64,000 bases of DNA from Gryllotalpicola daejeonensis (GTDB taxonomy: Bacteria; Actinomycetota; Actinomycetes; Actinomycetales; Microbacteriaceae). Numbering within the stretch: the first letter of the stretch is position 1; every line of letters begins with the position of its first letter. Where the stretch lies: contig NZ_BAABBV010000002.1 in assembly GCF_039538145.1 (NCBI RefSeq), positions 186,001 to 250,000 on the forward strand, written 5' to 3'. Positions 50,637 to 61,324 of this stretch are shown here, piece by piece. Both the position numbers and the translations under genes were made by a program. Below the pieces are notes generated by a model. It worked only from the letters and a program-made list of their open reading frames with translations. It was not told the origin of the DNA and made no database searches.

Positions 50637-50983
50637 GCGCCCTCTCGCGCCTGATCTCCTTTCCTGGCTACGTGTTCGCGACCTGCGTCGGGCTGGTCTG
50701 GGGCTTCCTCTGGAGCACCGGCGAGGTGCAGCACCGTGGCGGCCTGTTCGTCTTCACGGGCATGCCGAGCTGGACCTTCGGCCGCGGGGGCTCGTGCGTC
50801 GGCGCCTGCTATCTGACGGCGCACAACGTCAGCGATGCGATCCTCGAGCACGAGGCCGTGCACAAGCGGCAGTGGCAGCGCTACGGAATGCTCTTCCCCT
50901 TCCTCTACGCGCTCGCCGGGCGCGACGCGCTGCGCAACCGCTACGAGATCGAGGCGGGGCTCAAGAAAGGCGGCTACCTGTGA
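50633..50983 (+). CDS. Small membrane-associated protein with HExxH motif
   Basis: A 116-residue protein with one N-terminal hydrophobic helix (about 8-28) and a zinc-protease-like HEAVH motif at 73-77. RYEIEAG near residue 105 could give a third acidic ligand. Cys55 and Cys59 lie in a GGSCVGACYLT loop. It is far shorter than known metalloproteases. It overlaps both neighbours by four bases, so it is produced in step with a flavoenzyme and an SDR. Function unknown; metal binding is inference. Confidence 0.75.
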   Translation: MSALSRLISFPGYVFATCVGLVWGFLWSTGEVQHRGGLFVFTGMPSWTFGRGGSCVGACYLTAHNVSDAILEHEAVHKRQWQRYGMLFPFLYALAGRDALRNRYEIEAGLKKGGYL

Positions 50984-51840
50984 GCACTCCCCGTGTCATC
51001 GTGGTCACCGGCGCGAGCTCGGGCATCGGGCGCGAGACCGCACGGGCCGTCGCCGAGCGTGGCGACCACGTGGCGGTCGTCGGGCGCAACCCGGAGCGCA
51101 CGCACTCCGTCGCGCGCGAGTGCGACGGTGAGGCATACGTCGCCGACTTCGATCGCTTCGATGACGTGCGGATGCTGGGCGAGCAGCTCCTCGCCCGCTA
51201 CGACCGCATCGACGTGCTGGTCGGGAACGCGGGCGGTCTGATCAGCGAGTGGAAGCTCACCGCGGACGGCCACGAGCGCACCCTGCAGTCGAACGTGCTC
51301 TCGCCCTTTCTGCTCACCCAGCTGCTGCTGCCGCGCCTCCAGGCGACGGCGGCGCTGGCCGACAGCGCGCCCGGCACCGTGCGGGTGCTCGCGACCGCGT
51401 CGATGGCGAACCAGTGGGGAAAGCTCGCGCTCGACGACCTCGAGTGGGCCGAGCGGCCCTATCGCCGCGGGTGGCCGGTGTACGCCGCGGCGAAGCTGGC
51501 CGTCGTCATGTGGATCCGCGAGCTCGCCGAGCGGCTGACGGGCACCGGCGTCGATGCGTACTCGGTGCACCCGGGCACGGTCGCGACCAGCTTCGGCGGC
51601 ACGTCCCGCCTGGTGCGCTTCGGCAACGCCGTGCTCGGCGGGCACTGGGGGCGCAGTGCGCTGAGCGGCGCGGAGCCCCTCATCGCCTTCTCGAGCACGC
51701 TGCCGATGCAGGCGCCGAGCGGCACCTACTTCTCGCGATTCCGACCGTTCGGCGGCACGGGGGCGCAGGCCGCGGACCCCGCGCTGCGGCGCGAGCTGTT
51801 CGACCTGCTGGCCGAGCTGACCGGGGTCGGGCCGGTCTAG
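50980..51840 (+). CDS. SDR, retinol/protochlorophyllide reductase-like
   Basis: A 286-residue SDR. The cofactor motif is TGASSGIG near the N-terminus, VGNAGG follows, and the catalytic motif is YAAAKLA. The long segment before it and the HPGTVATSF stretch fit the retinol/WW-oxidoreductase-like SDRs that act on lipophilic alcohols. It starts with GTG that overlaps the upstream stop (GTGA). Last gene of the operon, three bases from the convergent ABC gene. Confidence 0.88.
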   Translation: MSTPRVIVVTGASSGIGRETARAVAERGDHVAVVGRNPERTHSVARECDGEAYVADFDRFDDVRMLGEQLLARYDRIDVLVGNAGGLISEWKLTADGHERTLQSNVLSPFLLTQLLLPRLQATAALADSAPGTVRVLATASMANQWGKLALDDLEWAERPYRRGWPVYAAAKLAVVMWIRELAERLTGTGVDAYSVHPGTVATSFGGTSRLVRFGNAVLGGHWGRSALSGAEPLIAFSSTLPMQAPSGTYFSRFRPFGGTGAQAADPALRRELFDLLAELTGVGPV

Positions 51841-51843
51841 CCC

Positions 51844-52619
51844 TCACGCCAGCCGCGGAGCCGCTGCCAGCAGGCGGCGGGTGTACGGGTGCTGCGGCGC
51901 GCCCAGCACCTCTGCACTGGCGCCCTGTTCGACCAGCTCGCCGTCGTGCATGACCAGCACGCGGTCGGCGATGTGGTGCACGAGCCCGATGTCGTGCGAG
52001 ACGATCACCATCGCGAGACCGAGCTCGTGGTGCAGACTGCGCAGCAGCTCGAGCACCTGCGCGCGCACGGTCACGTCGAGCGCCGAGAGCGGCTCGTCGC
52101 CGATCAGCAGGCGCGGCCGGTGCACGATGGCGCGTGACAGCGCCACGCGCTGGCGCTGGCCGCCCGAGAGCTCATGGGGGTAGCGCTCGGCCAGCTCCGG
52201 GTCGAGGCCGACGCGCTCGAGCACCCCGCGCACGAGCGCAGCCCGGTCGCCGTCGATGCCGAGCGCCCGCAGCGGCTCTGCGACCGACGTGCCGATGCGC
52301 ATGCGGGGGTCGAGCGACGAGTACGGGTCCTGCAGCACAATGCCGGTCTCGCGGCGCAGCCAGCGCAGCGAGCGCGCCGGACCGGCGACGACCTCGCGGC
52401 CGTCGAAGCGCACGGTCCCGGAGCTCGGGCGGTCGAGCGCGAGCAGCAGGCGCATCAGCGTCGTCTTGCCGGAGCCCGACTCGCCGATCACGGCGAGCGT
52501 CTCGCCCGCTGCGAGATCGAAGTCGATGGGTCGCAGGGCATGGGTCACGGAGCCGTCGCCTCGCGCACCTGCACGGGGATTCCGGTAGCTGCGGCTGAGC
52601 CCGCGCACTTCGAGCAGGC

Positions 52620-52623
<4 letters not shown>
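51844..52623 (-). CDS. Peptide-type ABC transporter ATPase (DppF-like)
   Basis: A 259-residue ATP-binding subunit. Walker A (GESGSGKTT), the Q-loop (LQDPYSSLDPRM), the signature LSGGQRQRVAL and Walker B (LLIGDEPLSALD) are all intact. It couples ATP hydrolysis to solute uptake with the other ATPase at 52620. Last gene of a five-gene operon, overlapping its neighbour by four bases. The C-terminal OppF zinc-finger extension of some members is absent. Confidence 0.94.
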
Positions 52624-53403
<780 letters not shown>

Positions 53404-53414
<11 letters not shown>

Positions 53415-54321
53415 GAGTGGCCTCCTTCCCGGCATCCCCGGCCCCTCTTCTGCTACGACGCAACCGCGGGTCCGTCGCCTCGCGCAGCGCGTCGCCGAAC
53501 AGGTTGAAGCCGAGCACCGTGATCGTGATCGCGAGACCGGGCCACACGACGGTCGCCGGGTAGATCGTGACGTAGTTCTGCAGGATCGACAGCATCCGGC
53601 CCCACGACGGCGTGGCCGACGACACTCCGTAGCCCAGGAACGACAGGCCCGCCTCGGCGAGCACCGCGACCGCCGCGCTCAGCGAGAGCTGCACGATGAA
53701 CACCGGCGCGATGTTGGGCAGCAGGTGTTCGCGCAGGATGCGCCATGGGCCCGAACCGGATGCCTGCGCGGCGACCACATAGTCGGCACGCGCCACCCGG
53801 CGGATCTCGCCGCGCGACACCCGCGCGATGTTCACGCCGAAGCCGATGCCCACGGCGATGACGACCGTCCACAGCGACGAGCCGAAGACGGCGGCGAGCA
53901 TGATCGCGATCAGCAGCGTCGGGAACGCGATCAGGATGTCGATGAGCACGGCGATCGACTCGCGGACACGTCGCGCGGTGAGCGAGCCGAGCGCGCCGAA
54001 GGCGAGGCCGACGATCGCGGCGACGACGGACGACAGGAAGGCGACGGCGACGGTCGTGCGCGTTCCGGCGAACAGGTAGCTGAAGATGTCCTGCCCGGTT
54101 CCGGTGGTGCCGAACGGATGCTTCGCCGAGGGCCCCTGCCACTGGTGGAAGGGGTCGACGTCGAACGGGTTCTGGGGTGTCCAGAACAGGCTGACCGCGG
54201 CCACGATCAGCAGCCCGAGGATGATCACGACGCCGATCACACCGGCGGGGCGGCGCAGCACCTCGCGCAGCCAGTCCGGAGCGCCCGGCGCTCGCCGGCG
54301 GCGCGTCGTCGCAGTGCTCAT
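53404..54321 (-). CDS. Peptide-type ABC permease (DppC-like)
   Basis: A 305-residue inner-membrane protein with six hydrophobic segments. An N-terminal OppC-type region with HPFGTTGTGQDIFSYLFAGTR is present, and the EAA loop reads ADYVVAAQASGSGPWRILREHLLPN. With the DppB-like protein it forms the channel. Four-base overlap with that gene. Confidence 0.93.
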
Positions 54322-55268
54322 GCCCGCTCACGCTCCCGCGGGTCGATCAGACGGTGGGTGATGTCGACGGCGGTGCCGACGACGAGGATCAGGGCGGTGA
54401 GCACGAGCAGCTCGCTCTGCACCTTGGTGAAGTCGCGGTTGCCGACGTCGCTGACGAGCATGCGGCCGACGCCGGGCAGCTGGAACAGCGCCTCGACGAT
54501 CACGGCGCCGACGATCAGCCCGGCGATCTGGATTCCGATGACGGACACGACCGAGAGCAGCACGTTCGGCAGGCCGTGCGTGATGAGCGCGCGAGTCGTG
54601 GTCATGCCCTTCGACGCGGCGGTGCGCACGTAGTCCTGGCCGAGGGCCTCGAGCGCGGCCGAACGGGTGAAGCGCAGGATCACGGCGCCCTCGACCAGCG
54701 CGATGGTGAGCGCCGGCAGGATGAGCGCCTGCAGCGCCCGGCCCGGCTCGCGCCAGCCGTCGAGCGGGAAGCCCTGGGTGGGCAGCGCCTTGAGCGTGAG
54801 CGCGAAGACCACGATGAGCAGCACACCGGCGAAGACGACGGGAACCGCGGCGACCGCCTGCGCGGCGCCGCTCAGGAGGAATCCGCTGACCTTGCGGTGT
54901 CGCAGCGCCGAGACGACGCCGAGCGGCACGCCGATCACCAGGCCGAACAGCAGCGACAGCCCGGCGAGAGGCAGGGTGACCTGCAGCTTCTGCCCGAGCT
55001 CGTCGGCGACCGGCGTGTGCGTGATCAGGGAGCGGCCGAGATCGAGGCGCACCAGGCCGCCGATCCAGTCGCCGTACTGCTGCCAGATCGGCCGGTCGAG
55101 CCCCAGCTCGGTGCGGATCGCCGCGACCTGCGCGGGCGAGGCCTGCGTGCCGCCGATCACCTGAGCCACATCACCCGGCAGCACGCGCAGGGTGAAGAAG
55201 ATCAGGATGCTGGCGACCGCGAGCCCCACCACGAGCAGGGCGATGCGGGTCAGAAGGAAGCGGATCAC
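54318..55268 (-). CDS. Peptide-type ABC permease (DppB-like)
   Basis: A 316-residue permease with six hydrophobic segments. The opening RFLLTRIALLVVGLAVASILIFFTLRVLPGD is family-typical and the EAA loop is GQDYVRTAASKGMTTTRALITHGLPN. It overlaps the binding-protein stop by four bases, so the whole unit is tightly coupled. Confidence 0.94.
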   Translation of the reverse strand: MIRFLLTRIALLVVGLAVASILIFFTLRVLPGDVAQVIGGTQASPAQVAAIRTELGLDRPIWQQYGDWIGGLVRLDLGRSLITHTPVADELGQKLQVTLPLAGLSLLFGLVIGVPLGVVSALRHRKVSGFLLSGAAQAVAAVPVVFAGVLLIVVFALTLKALPTQGFPLDGWREPGRALQALILPALTIALVEGAVILRFTRSAALEALGQDYVRTAASKGMTTTRALITHGLPNVLLSVVSVIGIQIAGLIVGAVIVEALFQLPGVGRMLVSDVGNRDFTKVQSELLVLTALILVVGTAVDITHRLIDPRERERA

Positions 55269-56782
55269 TCCGTCACTTCGAGGTCCGCGAGGTTGATGCG
55301 GCTGTTCGCGCCGTCAGTCGGGAAGCCCTTGACCCCGCTCTTGATCGCGGTGATCGGCGTCCAGTTGTAGAGCCAGTCGGCCGGGGCGTCTTCAGAGACG
55401 AGCTTGGCCGCCTGCGCGAGCTTCTGGGATTCCTCGCCGGGCTTCGTCGAGGCGAGCGCCTGCGCGTACAGCTCGTCGACCTTCGGATTGTCGTAGTTGA
55501 AGTAGTAGCCGGGGGTGGCCCAGCTGCTGAAGTCGTGCGCCTCGGAGTGGTCGACGAGGCTCAGGTCGTAGTTCTTGTTCGTGAAGACCTGGTTGAGCCA
55601 CGTCGTGAACTCGACGCTGTTCACCTTGAGGGTGATGCCGACCTTGCCGAGCTCGCTGACCAGCACGTCGCTCGTCGCCGTGCCGTAGATGTTCGGCAGG
55701 GTGAGCGTGAGGGTCAGCTTGTCTTTGCCTGCTTCCTTGAGCAGCTTCTTGGCGTCGTCGGGGTTGTACGAGTCGATCGAGGTGAGGTCCTCGTAGCCGG
55801 GGTCGCTCTTGGGGATGGGGCCGCCGAGCGGCACCCCGGCCCCGCCGTTCGCGGCGATGACGGCCTTAGGGTCGATCGCCTCGCGGATCGCCTTGCGGAC
55901 CCGGATGTCGTTCAGCGGCGCCTTCTTGCTGTTGAACGCGAGCACGTACTTGTCGGTCGATGCGCCTGTCGTCAGGGTGAAGCCGTTCTGGTTGTCGAGC
56001 TTCGACTTGAGCGTGGGGTCGACGGGCGTGACCACCTGCAGGTCACCGCTCACGGCGGCGTTCACCGCCGCGGACTGCTGCGTGTAGTAGTGCCACACGA
56101 CCTTCGCGACCTTGGCCTTGGGCCCCCAGTAGGACGAGTTGCGCTCGAAGGTGATGCTGTCGCCCTGCTTCCACGAGGTCAGCTTGTAGGGGCCGGTGCC
56201 GATGGCGCTCGTCGCGAGGTCGTTGGTCGCGCCCTGTTCGAGCACGAGGCCGGCGCGGCCCGCGAGGTTGTACAGCAGCTCGGCGTTCGGCTTCGAGAGC
56301 TTGATGTCGACGGTGTCGTCGTCGGTCGCGGTGATGCTCGAGACGTCCGCGAGCTGCAGGTTGCCGACGTATTTGGGGTTGCTCTTCACCTGGTTGATCG
56401 ACCAGGCGACGTCCTGTGCGGTGAGCTCCGTGCCGTCGCTGAAGGTGACGCCGCTCTTGAGGTCGAAGGTGTAGTCGAGGCCGTCCGTCGAAACCGTGTG
56501 GCTCTTGGCGAGCACGTCGACGATCTTGCCGCTCGGGTCGAGGCCCACGAGGCCCTGGTAGACGTTGTCGATCAGCACCTGGTCGAGTGCCACGCCCGAG
56601 GTGGTGCGCACGTTCAGGTCGGTCGGCTCGAGCACGAGGCCGACGTTGAGCGTCGCGTTCGGGTTCGCCTTGCCTGAGGACGATCCGCCGGTGGTCGCGG
56701 ACTGGCCGCCGCCCGAGCAGGCGGCGAGGGCAAGGGCCGTCGCCGCGGCGAGGCCGGCGACGAGGTACTTCGTGGGGCGCAT
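55265..56782 (-). CDS. Family 5 extracellular solute-binding lipoprotein
   Basis: A 505-residue lipoprotein and first gene of the ABC operon. The signal ends in ALAAC (about residue 21). The SBP-bac-5 signature region appears as FDLKSGVTFSDGTELTAQDVAWSI. Members bind peptides, nickel, opines or glycans; the neighbouring amidase and hydrolase hint at amide-containing ligands, but this is weak. ATG 56782 is chosen because the signal peptide starts there. Confidence 0.93.
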   Translation of the reverse strand: MRPTKYLVAGLAAATALALAACSGGGQSATTGGSSSGKANPNATLNVGLVLEPTDLNVRTTSGVALDQVLIDNVYQGLVGLDPSGKIVDVLAKSHTVSTDGLDYTFDLKSGVTFSDGTELTAQDVAWSINQVKSNPKYVGNLQLADVSSITATDDDTVDIKLSKPNAELLYNLAGRAGLVLEQGATNDLATSAIGTGPYKLTSWKQGDSITFERNSSYWGPKAKVAKVVWHYYTQQSAAVNAAVSGDLQVVTPVDPTLKSKLDNQNGFTLTTGASTDKYVLAFNSKKAPLNDIRVRKAIREAIDPKAVIAANGGAGVPLGGPIPKSDPGYEDLTSIDSYNPDDAKKLLKEAGKDKLTLTLTLPNIYGTATSDVLVSELGKVGITLKVNSVEFTTWLNQVFTNKNYDLSLVDHSEAHDFSSWATPGYYFNYDNPKVDELYAQALASTKPGEESQKLAQAAKLVSEDAPADWLYNWTPITAIKSGVKGFPTDGANSRINLADLEVTE

Positions 56783-56943
56783 GGTCTGCTTTCTATGACG
56801 AAGAAGTCGGGTGATGCGGGTCGGCTCTTCCGACGCTAGGCGGCGCGCGGCGCGAGCGCACAGCGCCGCGTAACACACGTACAAACGGTGCCATATGTAG
56901 GGCAAGGGATGCTGCGCGGCGGTGCGGCGACAGAAGACGCCGG

Positions 56944-57828
56944 CTACGACTCGCTGAGGGATCCGCCGATGGCGGCAGCCAGTGCGGCCGGCTGCTGCTC
57001 CTGAACGTTGTGGCCGGCGTCCAGCTCGACGGTCGTCGCGCGCGGCACGCGCGTGCGGAACTCCGCGATGCGGTCTGCCGAGAGGAAGCCGTGCGTGCCA
57101 TGCACGAGCAGCACGGGAAAGTCGCCGTTCTCGAGCGGGGACCACAGCGCGCTGAAGTCCACCTCGGGGCGGGCCCCGGCGGGCGGCGCAGCGAGATGGT
57201 GTTTGAACACTACGGAGCCGTCTTCGCGCACCCGGGTGTTGAGCACCACGCCGCGCTCGAGCTTGCGCCGGTCGCTGCCGATGCCGGCCGCGAGTGCCGC
57301 TTCGACGATCTCGTCACGCGACGAGAACACGAGCGGGCCGGCGAGGAAGTCCTTCACCTGCGCAGCATCGCCTGCCGTCAGACCGGGAGTGATGTCGACC
57401 AGCACCAGTGCCCGCACGAGCTCGGGCCGCTGCGCCGCGAGGGCCACTGCGGTGACACCCCCGAGCGACTGCCCGACCACTGTCTGCGCGCGCCCCTCGG
57501 CCCAGTCGTCGATCGCGGCTGCCACGGCCCCGGCGTTGGTCGCCGCCGAGTAGTCGAAGTCGTCCCGCCACGCGGATTCCCCGTGCCCGGGCAGGTCGAG
57601 CGCGAGCGCCGCGCGCCCCAGGGCGAGCAGGGTGGCGTCCCAGGTGTGTGCGTTCAGCCCCGCGCCGTGCACGAAGGTGAGGTCGGGTGCGTCGCCCCAG
57701 AGCAGCGTGCTGACGCGTCCGCCGGGTGAATCGGTCTCGACCCGTCGCACGGGCAGTCGGGCGCCGGTGGCGCCGACTTCGCGTGCCTCCTCGTCGAGGT
57801 AGCCGAATTCGTCGAGCACCTGGGTCAC
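56944..57828 (-). CDS. Alpha/beta hydrolase
   Basis: A 294-residue alpha/beta hydrolase. The oxyanion stretch is FVHGAGLNAHTW, the nucleophile elbow GQSLGG and the C-terminal catalytic His is in DAGHNVQ. The family covers esterases, lactonases and haloperoxidase-like enzymes; substrate unknown. GTG 57828 is preferred because GGGAAGGAA is six bases upstream. It lies on the same strand as the ABC operon but 161 bases from it. Confidence 0.9.
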   Translation of the reverse strand: MTQVLDEFGYLDEEAREVGATGARLPVRRVETDSPGGRVSTLLWGDAPDLTFVHGAGLNAHTWDATLLALGRAALALDLPGHGESAWRDDFDYSAATNAGAVAAAIDDWAEGRAQTVVGQSLGGVTAVALAAQRPELVRALVLVDITPGLTAGDAAQVKDFLAGPLVFSSRDEIVEAALAAGIGSDRRKLERGVVLNTRVREDGSVVFKHHLAAPPAGARPEVDFSALWSPLENGDFPVLLVHGTHGFLSADRIAEFRTRVPRATTVELDAGHNVQEQQPAALAAAIGGSLSES

Positions 57829-58037
57829 GTGCGTTCCTTCCCGTTCAGATGCGGATGCTGGTCCGGATGCCGCCACTGTAGGCACGCGCCGAGGTCACGG
57901 CTGCGCTCGTTACGCCGCTTTACTCGTCGTGCGCCGCAGCACCTCGGACGCTCGCGCTCGGCCACGCCCTCTTGCCGCCCCCGCACTCGTTGCCGCGCCC
58001 GCACTCGCGAACCCGGTGCAGCTCTGGCCTCGCCCGC

Positions 58038-59540
58038 TCACCACAGCGGCGGTCTTCTGAACCGCCAGCGGATCACCCGCTCGAGCTGCGCGCTCAGGGC
58101 GAGCAGCGTGCGCTCGCCACCAGGTCGGCCGATCAGCTGCACGCCCATCGGCAGGCCGGCTGGGGCATCCGGCGTCGCCTCTGTCTGATAGACGGGCACC
58201 GTGATCGCGGGCAGCCCGGCCACGTTCACCATCGACGTGAAGGGCGTATAGCGGCACTGCTGCTCGAAGTTCAGCTCGGGGTCGAGCCGGTCGTACCAGC
58301 CGTTCGGCCGAGGAGTCATCGCAACCGCCGGCGTCAGCACCGCATCGAAGCCGGCGAACCGCGTGATGACGTCGCGCTCGAAGCGGCGCAGCACCCGAAG
58401 GGATTCCATGACGCGGCCGGCGGGCAGCGCGCGCCCCTGTTCGACGAGCCATTGGGTCAGCGGGTCGGCGAGCGGCAACTGTTCGTCAGTGAGCGGCAGC
58501 GTTGCCGCGCCGCCCTGCCAGATGTCGCGGAATGCGGGAGCGTAGCCGGAGTCGAGCGGCAGTGCGGTCTCTTCAATGCCGTGTCCGAGCCTGTCGAGAG
58601 CGGCGACGGCGACGTCAAGGGCGGCGGATGCCTCGGGCGAGAGCTCGATCGGGCCGTACTCGGCGTCCCACGCGGAGCTCGTCATGACCCCGATCTGGAA
58701 GCGCTTCGTGCCGTCGTCGAGCTCGCCGCGCACGGCCGCCGAGAGGAACGGCCCGTCGCCGCCGGGTGCTCTGACCGCGTAGCGGTGGTCGATCGAGCCG
58801 TCAGAGCGCCGAGCGACCAGGCCTTCCAGCAGCAACGCGGCATCGGCGGTGGTCCGCGCGATCGGTCCGGTGACGATCAGTCCTTCGGGGGTTCCGAGCC
58901 CGCTGCCGTCGGGAACGAGCCCGCGCCCGGGCTTCAGGCCGACGAGTCCGCAGGCTGCGGCGGGGATGCGGATTGAGCCCCCGCCGTCGGTCCCCGGCGC
59001 GAACGGCAGCAGTCCGGCGGCGACAGCGGCCGCCGCTCCCCCGCTTGAGCCGCCGGCGTTGCGACTCAGGTCCCACGGGGTTCGCGCCGGGGGCCCGACG
59101 AGCGACTCGGTGTAGCTCGGCAGCCCGAACTCGGGCACTGAGGTCTTGCCGAGGCTGATGCCACCCGCGGCGTCGAGCTGGGCTACCTGGTCGTCGTCCG
59201 TGTCAGGGATGAATCCGGTCATCGCTCGCGACCCGAAGCCGGTCGGTACGCCGGCGCGGTTCCAGAGGTCCTTGTCGGCGAAGGGCAGTCCCCACAGCGG
59301 GACCGATTTCGGGACAGACGTCTCGACGTACCGTGCTCGTTCGAGTGCCGCGTCACCGGTGACGGTCACAAGCGCGCCGAGGGTGTCATTCATCGCTTCG
59401 ATGCGCTCGAGATACGCCTCGGTCAGCTCGACCGGGCTGATCTGCCCGTTCTGCAGCAGCTGCCACTGTTCGAGCGCCGTGTATTCGTGCAGATCAGCGA
59501 AGTCGTCTGCGTCATCCACGGCACTCGTCACGTCGCTCAC
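58038..59540 (-). CDS. Amidase-signature family hydrolase
   Basis: A 500-residue amidase. The Ser-cisSer-Lys triad is complete and at canonical spacing: Lys90 (FADKDLW), Ser165 (GGSSGG) and the nucleophile Ser189 (GTDGGGSIRIPA). The family hydrolyses amides of varied size; specificity is not readable. The GTG start is preceded by CAGAGT six bases upstream and no Shine-Dalgarno. Not coupled to the alpha/beta hydrolase (209-base gap). Confidence 0.93.
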   Translation of the reverse strand: MSDVTSAVDDADDFADLHEYTALEQWQLLQNGQISPVELTEAYLERIEAMNDTLGALVTVTGDAALERARYVETSVPKSVPLWGLPFADKDLWNRAGVPTGFGSRAMTGFIPDTDDDQVAQLDAAGGISLGKTSVPEFGLPSYTESLVGPPARTPWDLSRNAGGSSGGAAAAVAAGLLPFAPGTDGGGSIRIPAAACGLVGLKPGRGLVPDGSGLGTPEGLIVTGPIARTTADAALLLEGLVARRSDGSIDHRYAVRAPGGDGPFLSAAVRGELDDGTKRFQIGVMTSSAWDAEYGPIELSPEASAALDVAVAALDRLGHGIEETALPLDSGYAPAFRDIWQGGAATLPLTDEQLPLADPLTQWLVEQGRALPAGRVMESLRVLRRFERDVITRFAGFDAVLTPAVAMTPRPNGWYDRLDPELNFEQQCRYTPFTSMVNVAGLPAITVPVYQTEATPDAPAGLPMGVQLIGRPGGERTLLALSAQLERVIRWRFRRPPLW

Positions 59541-59636
59541 TCCCCCACTCTGGCACCGCCAGCCCCCTTGAACGTTCTCGATGACCCTGTGATCGGGCCA
59601 AGGGTCCGACTACTCCCGGGAGGCGTTCCAATCGCC

Positions 59637-59687
59637 CGCACCGTCTTCTCGCCACGCACCGTCTTCTTGCCACGCACCGTCTCCGCA
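59637..59687. repeat. 18-base tandem repeats downstream of HNH gene
   Basis: CGCACCGTCTTCT(C/T)GCCA repeats at 59637 and 59655, with a partial third unit at 59673. It is between the amidase and HNH genes. Confidence 0.75.
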
Positions 59688-59719
59688 ATCGAGGCGCTGA
59701 AAGCCGCCGAGGCATCGGC

Positions 59720-61198
59720 CTATCGACCGGGTGGCTCTCCAGATGGTGCTCCTAGTGCTCCTGGCGCTCCCGGTGGCGCTCCCGGTGGCGTTCCGGGTGG
59801 TGCCGCCGCTGCGGGCGGTATCCCTGGTGGCGCTCCGGGTGGTGCTGCGGGTGGTGCTCCGGCGTGCTGTTTGAGCCTGGCGGCTTGTCCGTTTCCGGCG
59901 GTTGTCCAGTCGATGACCCGCCCGCCGTGGGCGTAACGCACCTCGGGAGTGCCGTTGATGATCCGGACCTGCCAGGGGCCGGTGTCGATTTCGTGGTGAT
60001 GGAACCAGCACAGGAGCACCCCGTTGTCGAGGTCGGTGTTGCCGCCGTTCTTGTAGCTGATGACGTGGTGGACCTCGCACCACTGCGCCGGGACCGTGCA
60101 CCCCGGGATCAGACAGGTGCCGCCGTCCCGCAGGGCGATCGCGCGCCTTTGGCGGCGGGTGAATCCGCGCACGCTGCGCCCGAGCCGCAGGACTTCGCCG
60201 TCGTCGCCGAAGATCACCGTCTGGATCCCGCCCGTGCACGCGGCCTGCTCGGCCTCAGCGACGGGGACGGGTTCGGGGGTGCCGGCGTAGAACGCCAGCC
60301 CCTCACCCGAGTGCAGTTCTTTGGCGGTGGTGGAGATCCACACGGTGGGGTGGTCCCCGTCCATGTCCGGCACCTCGGCCGAGCGCGCCTGGGAGGCGAA
60401 CACGTCCCGCAGCAGATCGGCGTTCACCTGCCCGCGGGTGCGCCCATCAGCAGGTGCCCGCCCATCACCCGGCGTCAGCTCGTCGGACGGCTGGAAGGTG
60501 ACCGTCTTCTTCCCTTTCGGGTTCCCGAACGCGTCCAGCACTCCCCGGATGACGGCGGCGTGCCCGGCTGGCAGCAGGCCGGACACCTTCGCCACCCCAT
60601 CCACCGTGGGGCTGATCCAGAAGAACCGCTCCGCCATCGCCTTCGCCGCCTGGTCTTCGACGACCCGAACGTCCAACAGCGCGGCCTTCTCCGCCGCCTT
60701 AGCTTTCACCTCATCCGCCCCGGCCGTGGTCGCGAGCTCCACGAGCTCCACCTCCACCAGCGAGAGTTCAGCGGCATCCGCACGGCCGAGATCCTTCCCG
60801 GCGGCCTTCTGCAGCTCCGAGCTGATCGCCGCGGCCGCCTCCCGGCCGATCCGCCCGTCTAGAACCGCCTGCTCGACCGCGGGCAGCTTCTTGAGCTCGG
60901 TCACCTGCGCGACGAGCTTCGCGGCTTCCTTGCCCGAGCTCTTCGTCAACCCCTGGATCGCCCCGGCGGCGGTCTTGAACCCCAGACGCCTCGCCAGGGA
61001 GTCCGGCGACTCGGGGTCCGAGCGGTGCTGCACCTCCCCGGCCACCGCGAGCTCCACCGCATCCAGGTGACGGTGCACCGCGGCAAGATCCTCCGCCAGC
61101 CGCACCAACTGCCCATCCGTCAAAGCCGACGGGTCAACAGGCAGCACGCCCGCCAGGCGCGCAAGCGCCCCGCACGCGGCAGACCCGACCTTCGACAT
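59720..61198 (-). CDS. DUF222/HNH endonuclease-like protein with Pro-Gly-rich tail
   Basis: A 492-residue protein with the DUF222 (13E12 repeat) domain (about 1-330) and a C-terminal HNH region with CLIPGCTVPAQWCEVHHV and later LLCWFHHHEID. Such proteins occur in many copies in actinobacterial genomes; most activities are unproved. The last 45 residues are Pro/Gly/Ala repeats of the PPGAPPG type, encoded by a GC-rich tandem array (about 59749-59870). TAGACT six bases before ATG suggests leaderless expression. Confidence 0.92.
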   Translation of the reverse strand: MSKVGSAACGALARLAGVLPVDPSALTDGQLVRLAEDLAAVHRHLDAVELAVAGEVQHRSDPESPDSLARRLGFKTAAGAIQGLTKSSGKEAAKLVAQVTELKKLPAVEQAVLDGRIGREAAAAISSELQKAAGKDLGRADAAELSLVEVELVELATTAGADEVKAKAAEKAALLDVRVVEDQAAKAMAERFFWISPTVDGVAKVSGLLPAGHAAVIRGVLDAFGNPKGKKTVTFQPSDELTPGDGRAPADGRTRGQVNADLLRDVFASQARSAEVPDMDGDHPTVWISTTAKELHSGEGLAFYAGTPEPVPVAEAEQAACTGGIQTVIFGDDGEVLRLGRSVRGFTRRQRRAIALRDGGTCLIPGCTVPAQWCEVHHVISYKNGGNTDLDNGVLLCWFHHHEIDTGPWQVRIINGTPEVRYAHGGRVIDWTTAGNGQAARLKQHAGAPPAAPPGAPPGIPPAAAAPPGTPPGAPPGAPGALGAPSGEPPGR

Positions 61199-61324
61199 GC
61201 TCCGAGTCTACCGAACACAACTTCGAATTGGAAGACGCAGTTACGAATACTTATTCACATGCGCCCGAGCACGCCGACTTCTCCACAAGCCCGCCCGGCA
61301 CACGCATCCGCCCGCAGAATCACG

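Noticed and set aside
59610..59719. Continuation of the HNH protein in another frame
   Set aside because: The in-frame protein ends cleanly after the Pro-Gly tail; the alternative frame is Arg-rich upstream and only looks protein-like because of tandem repeats.
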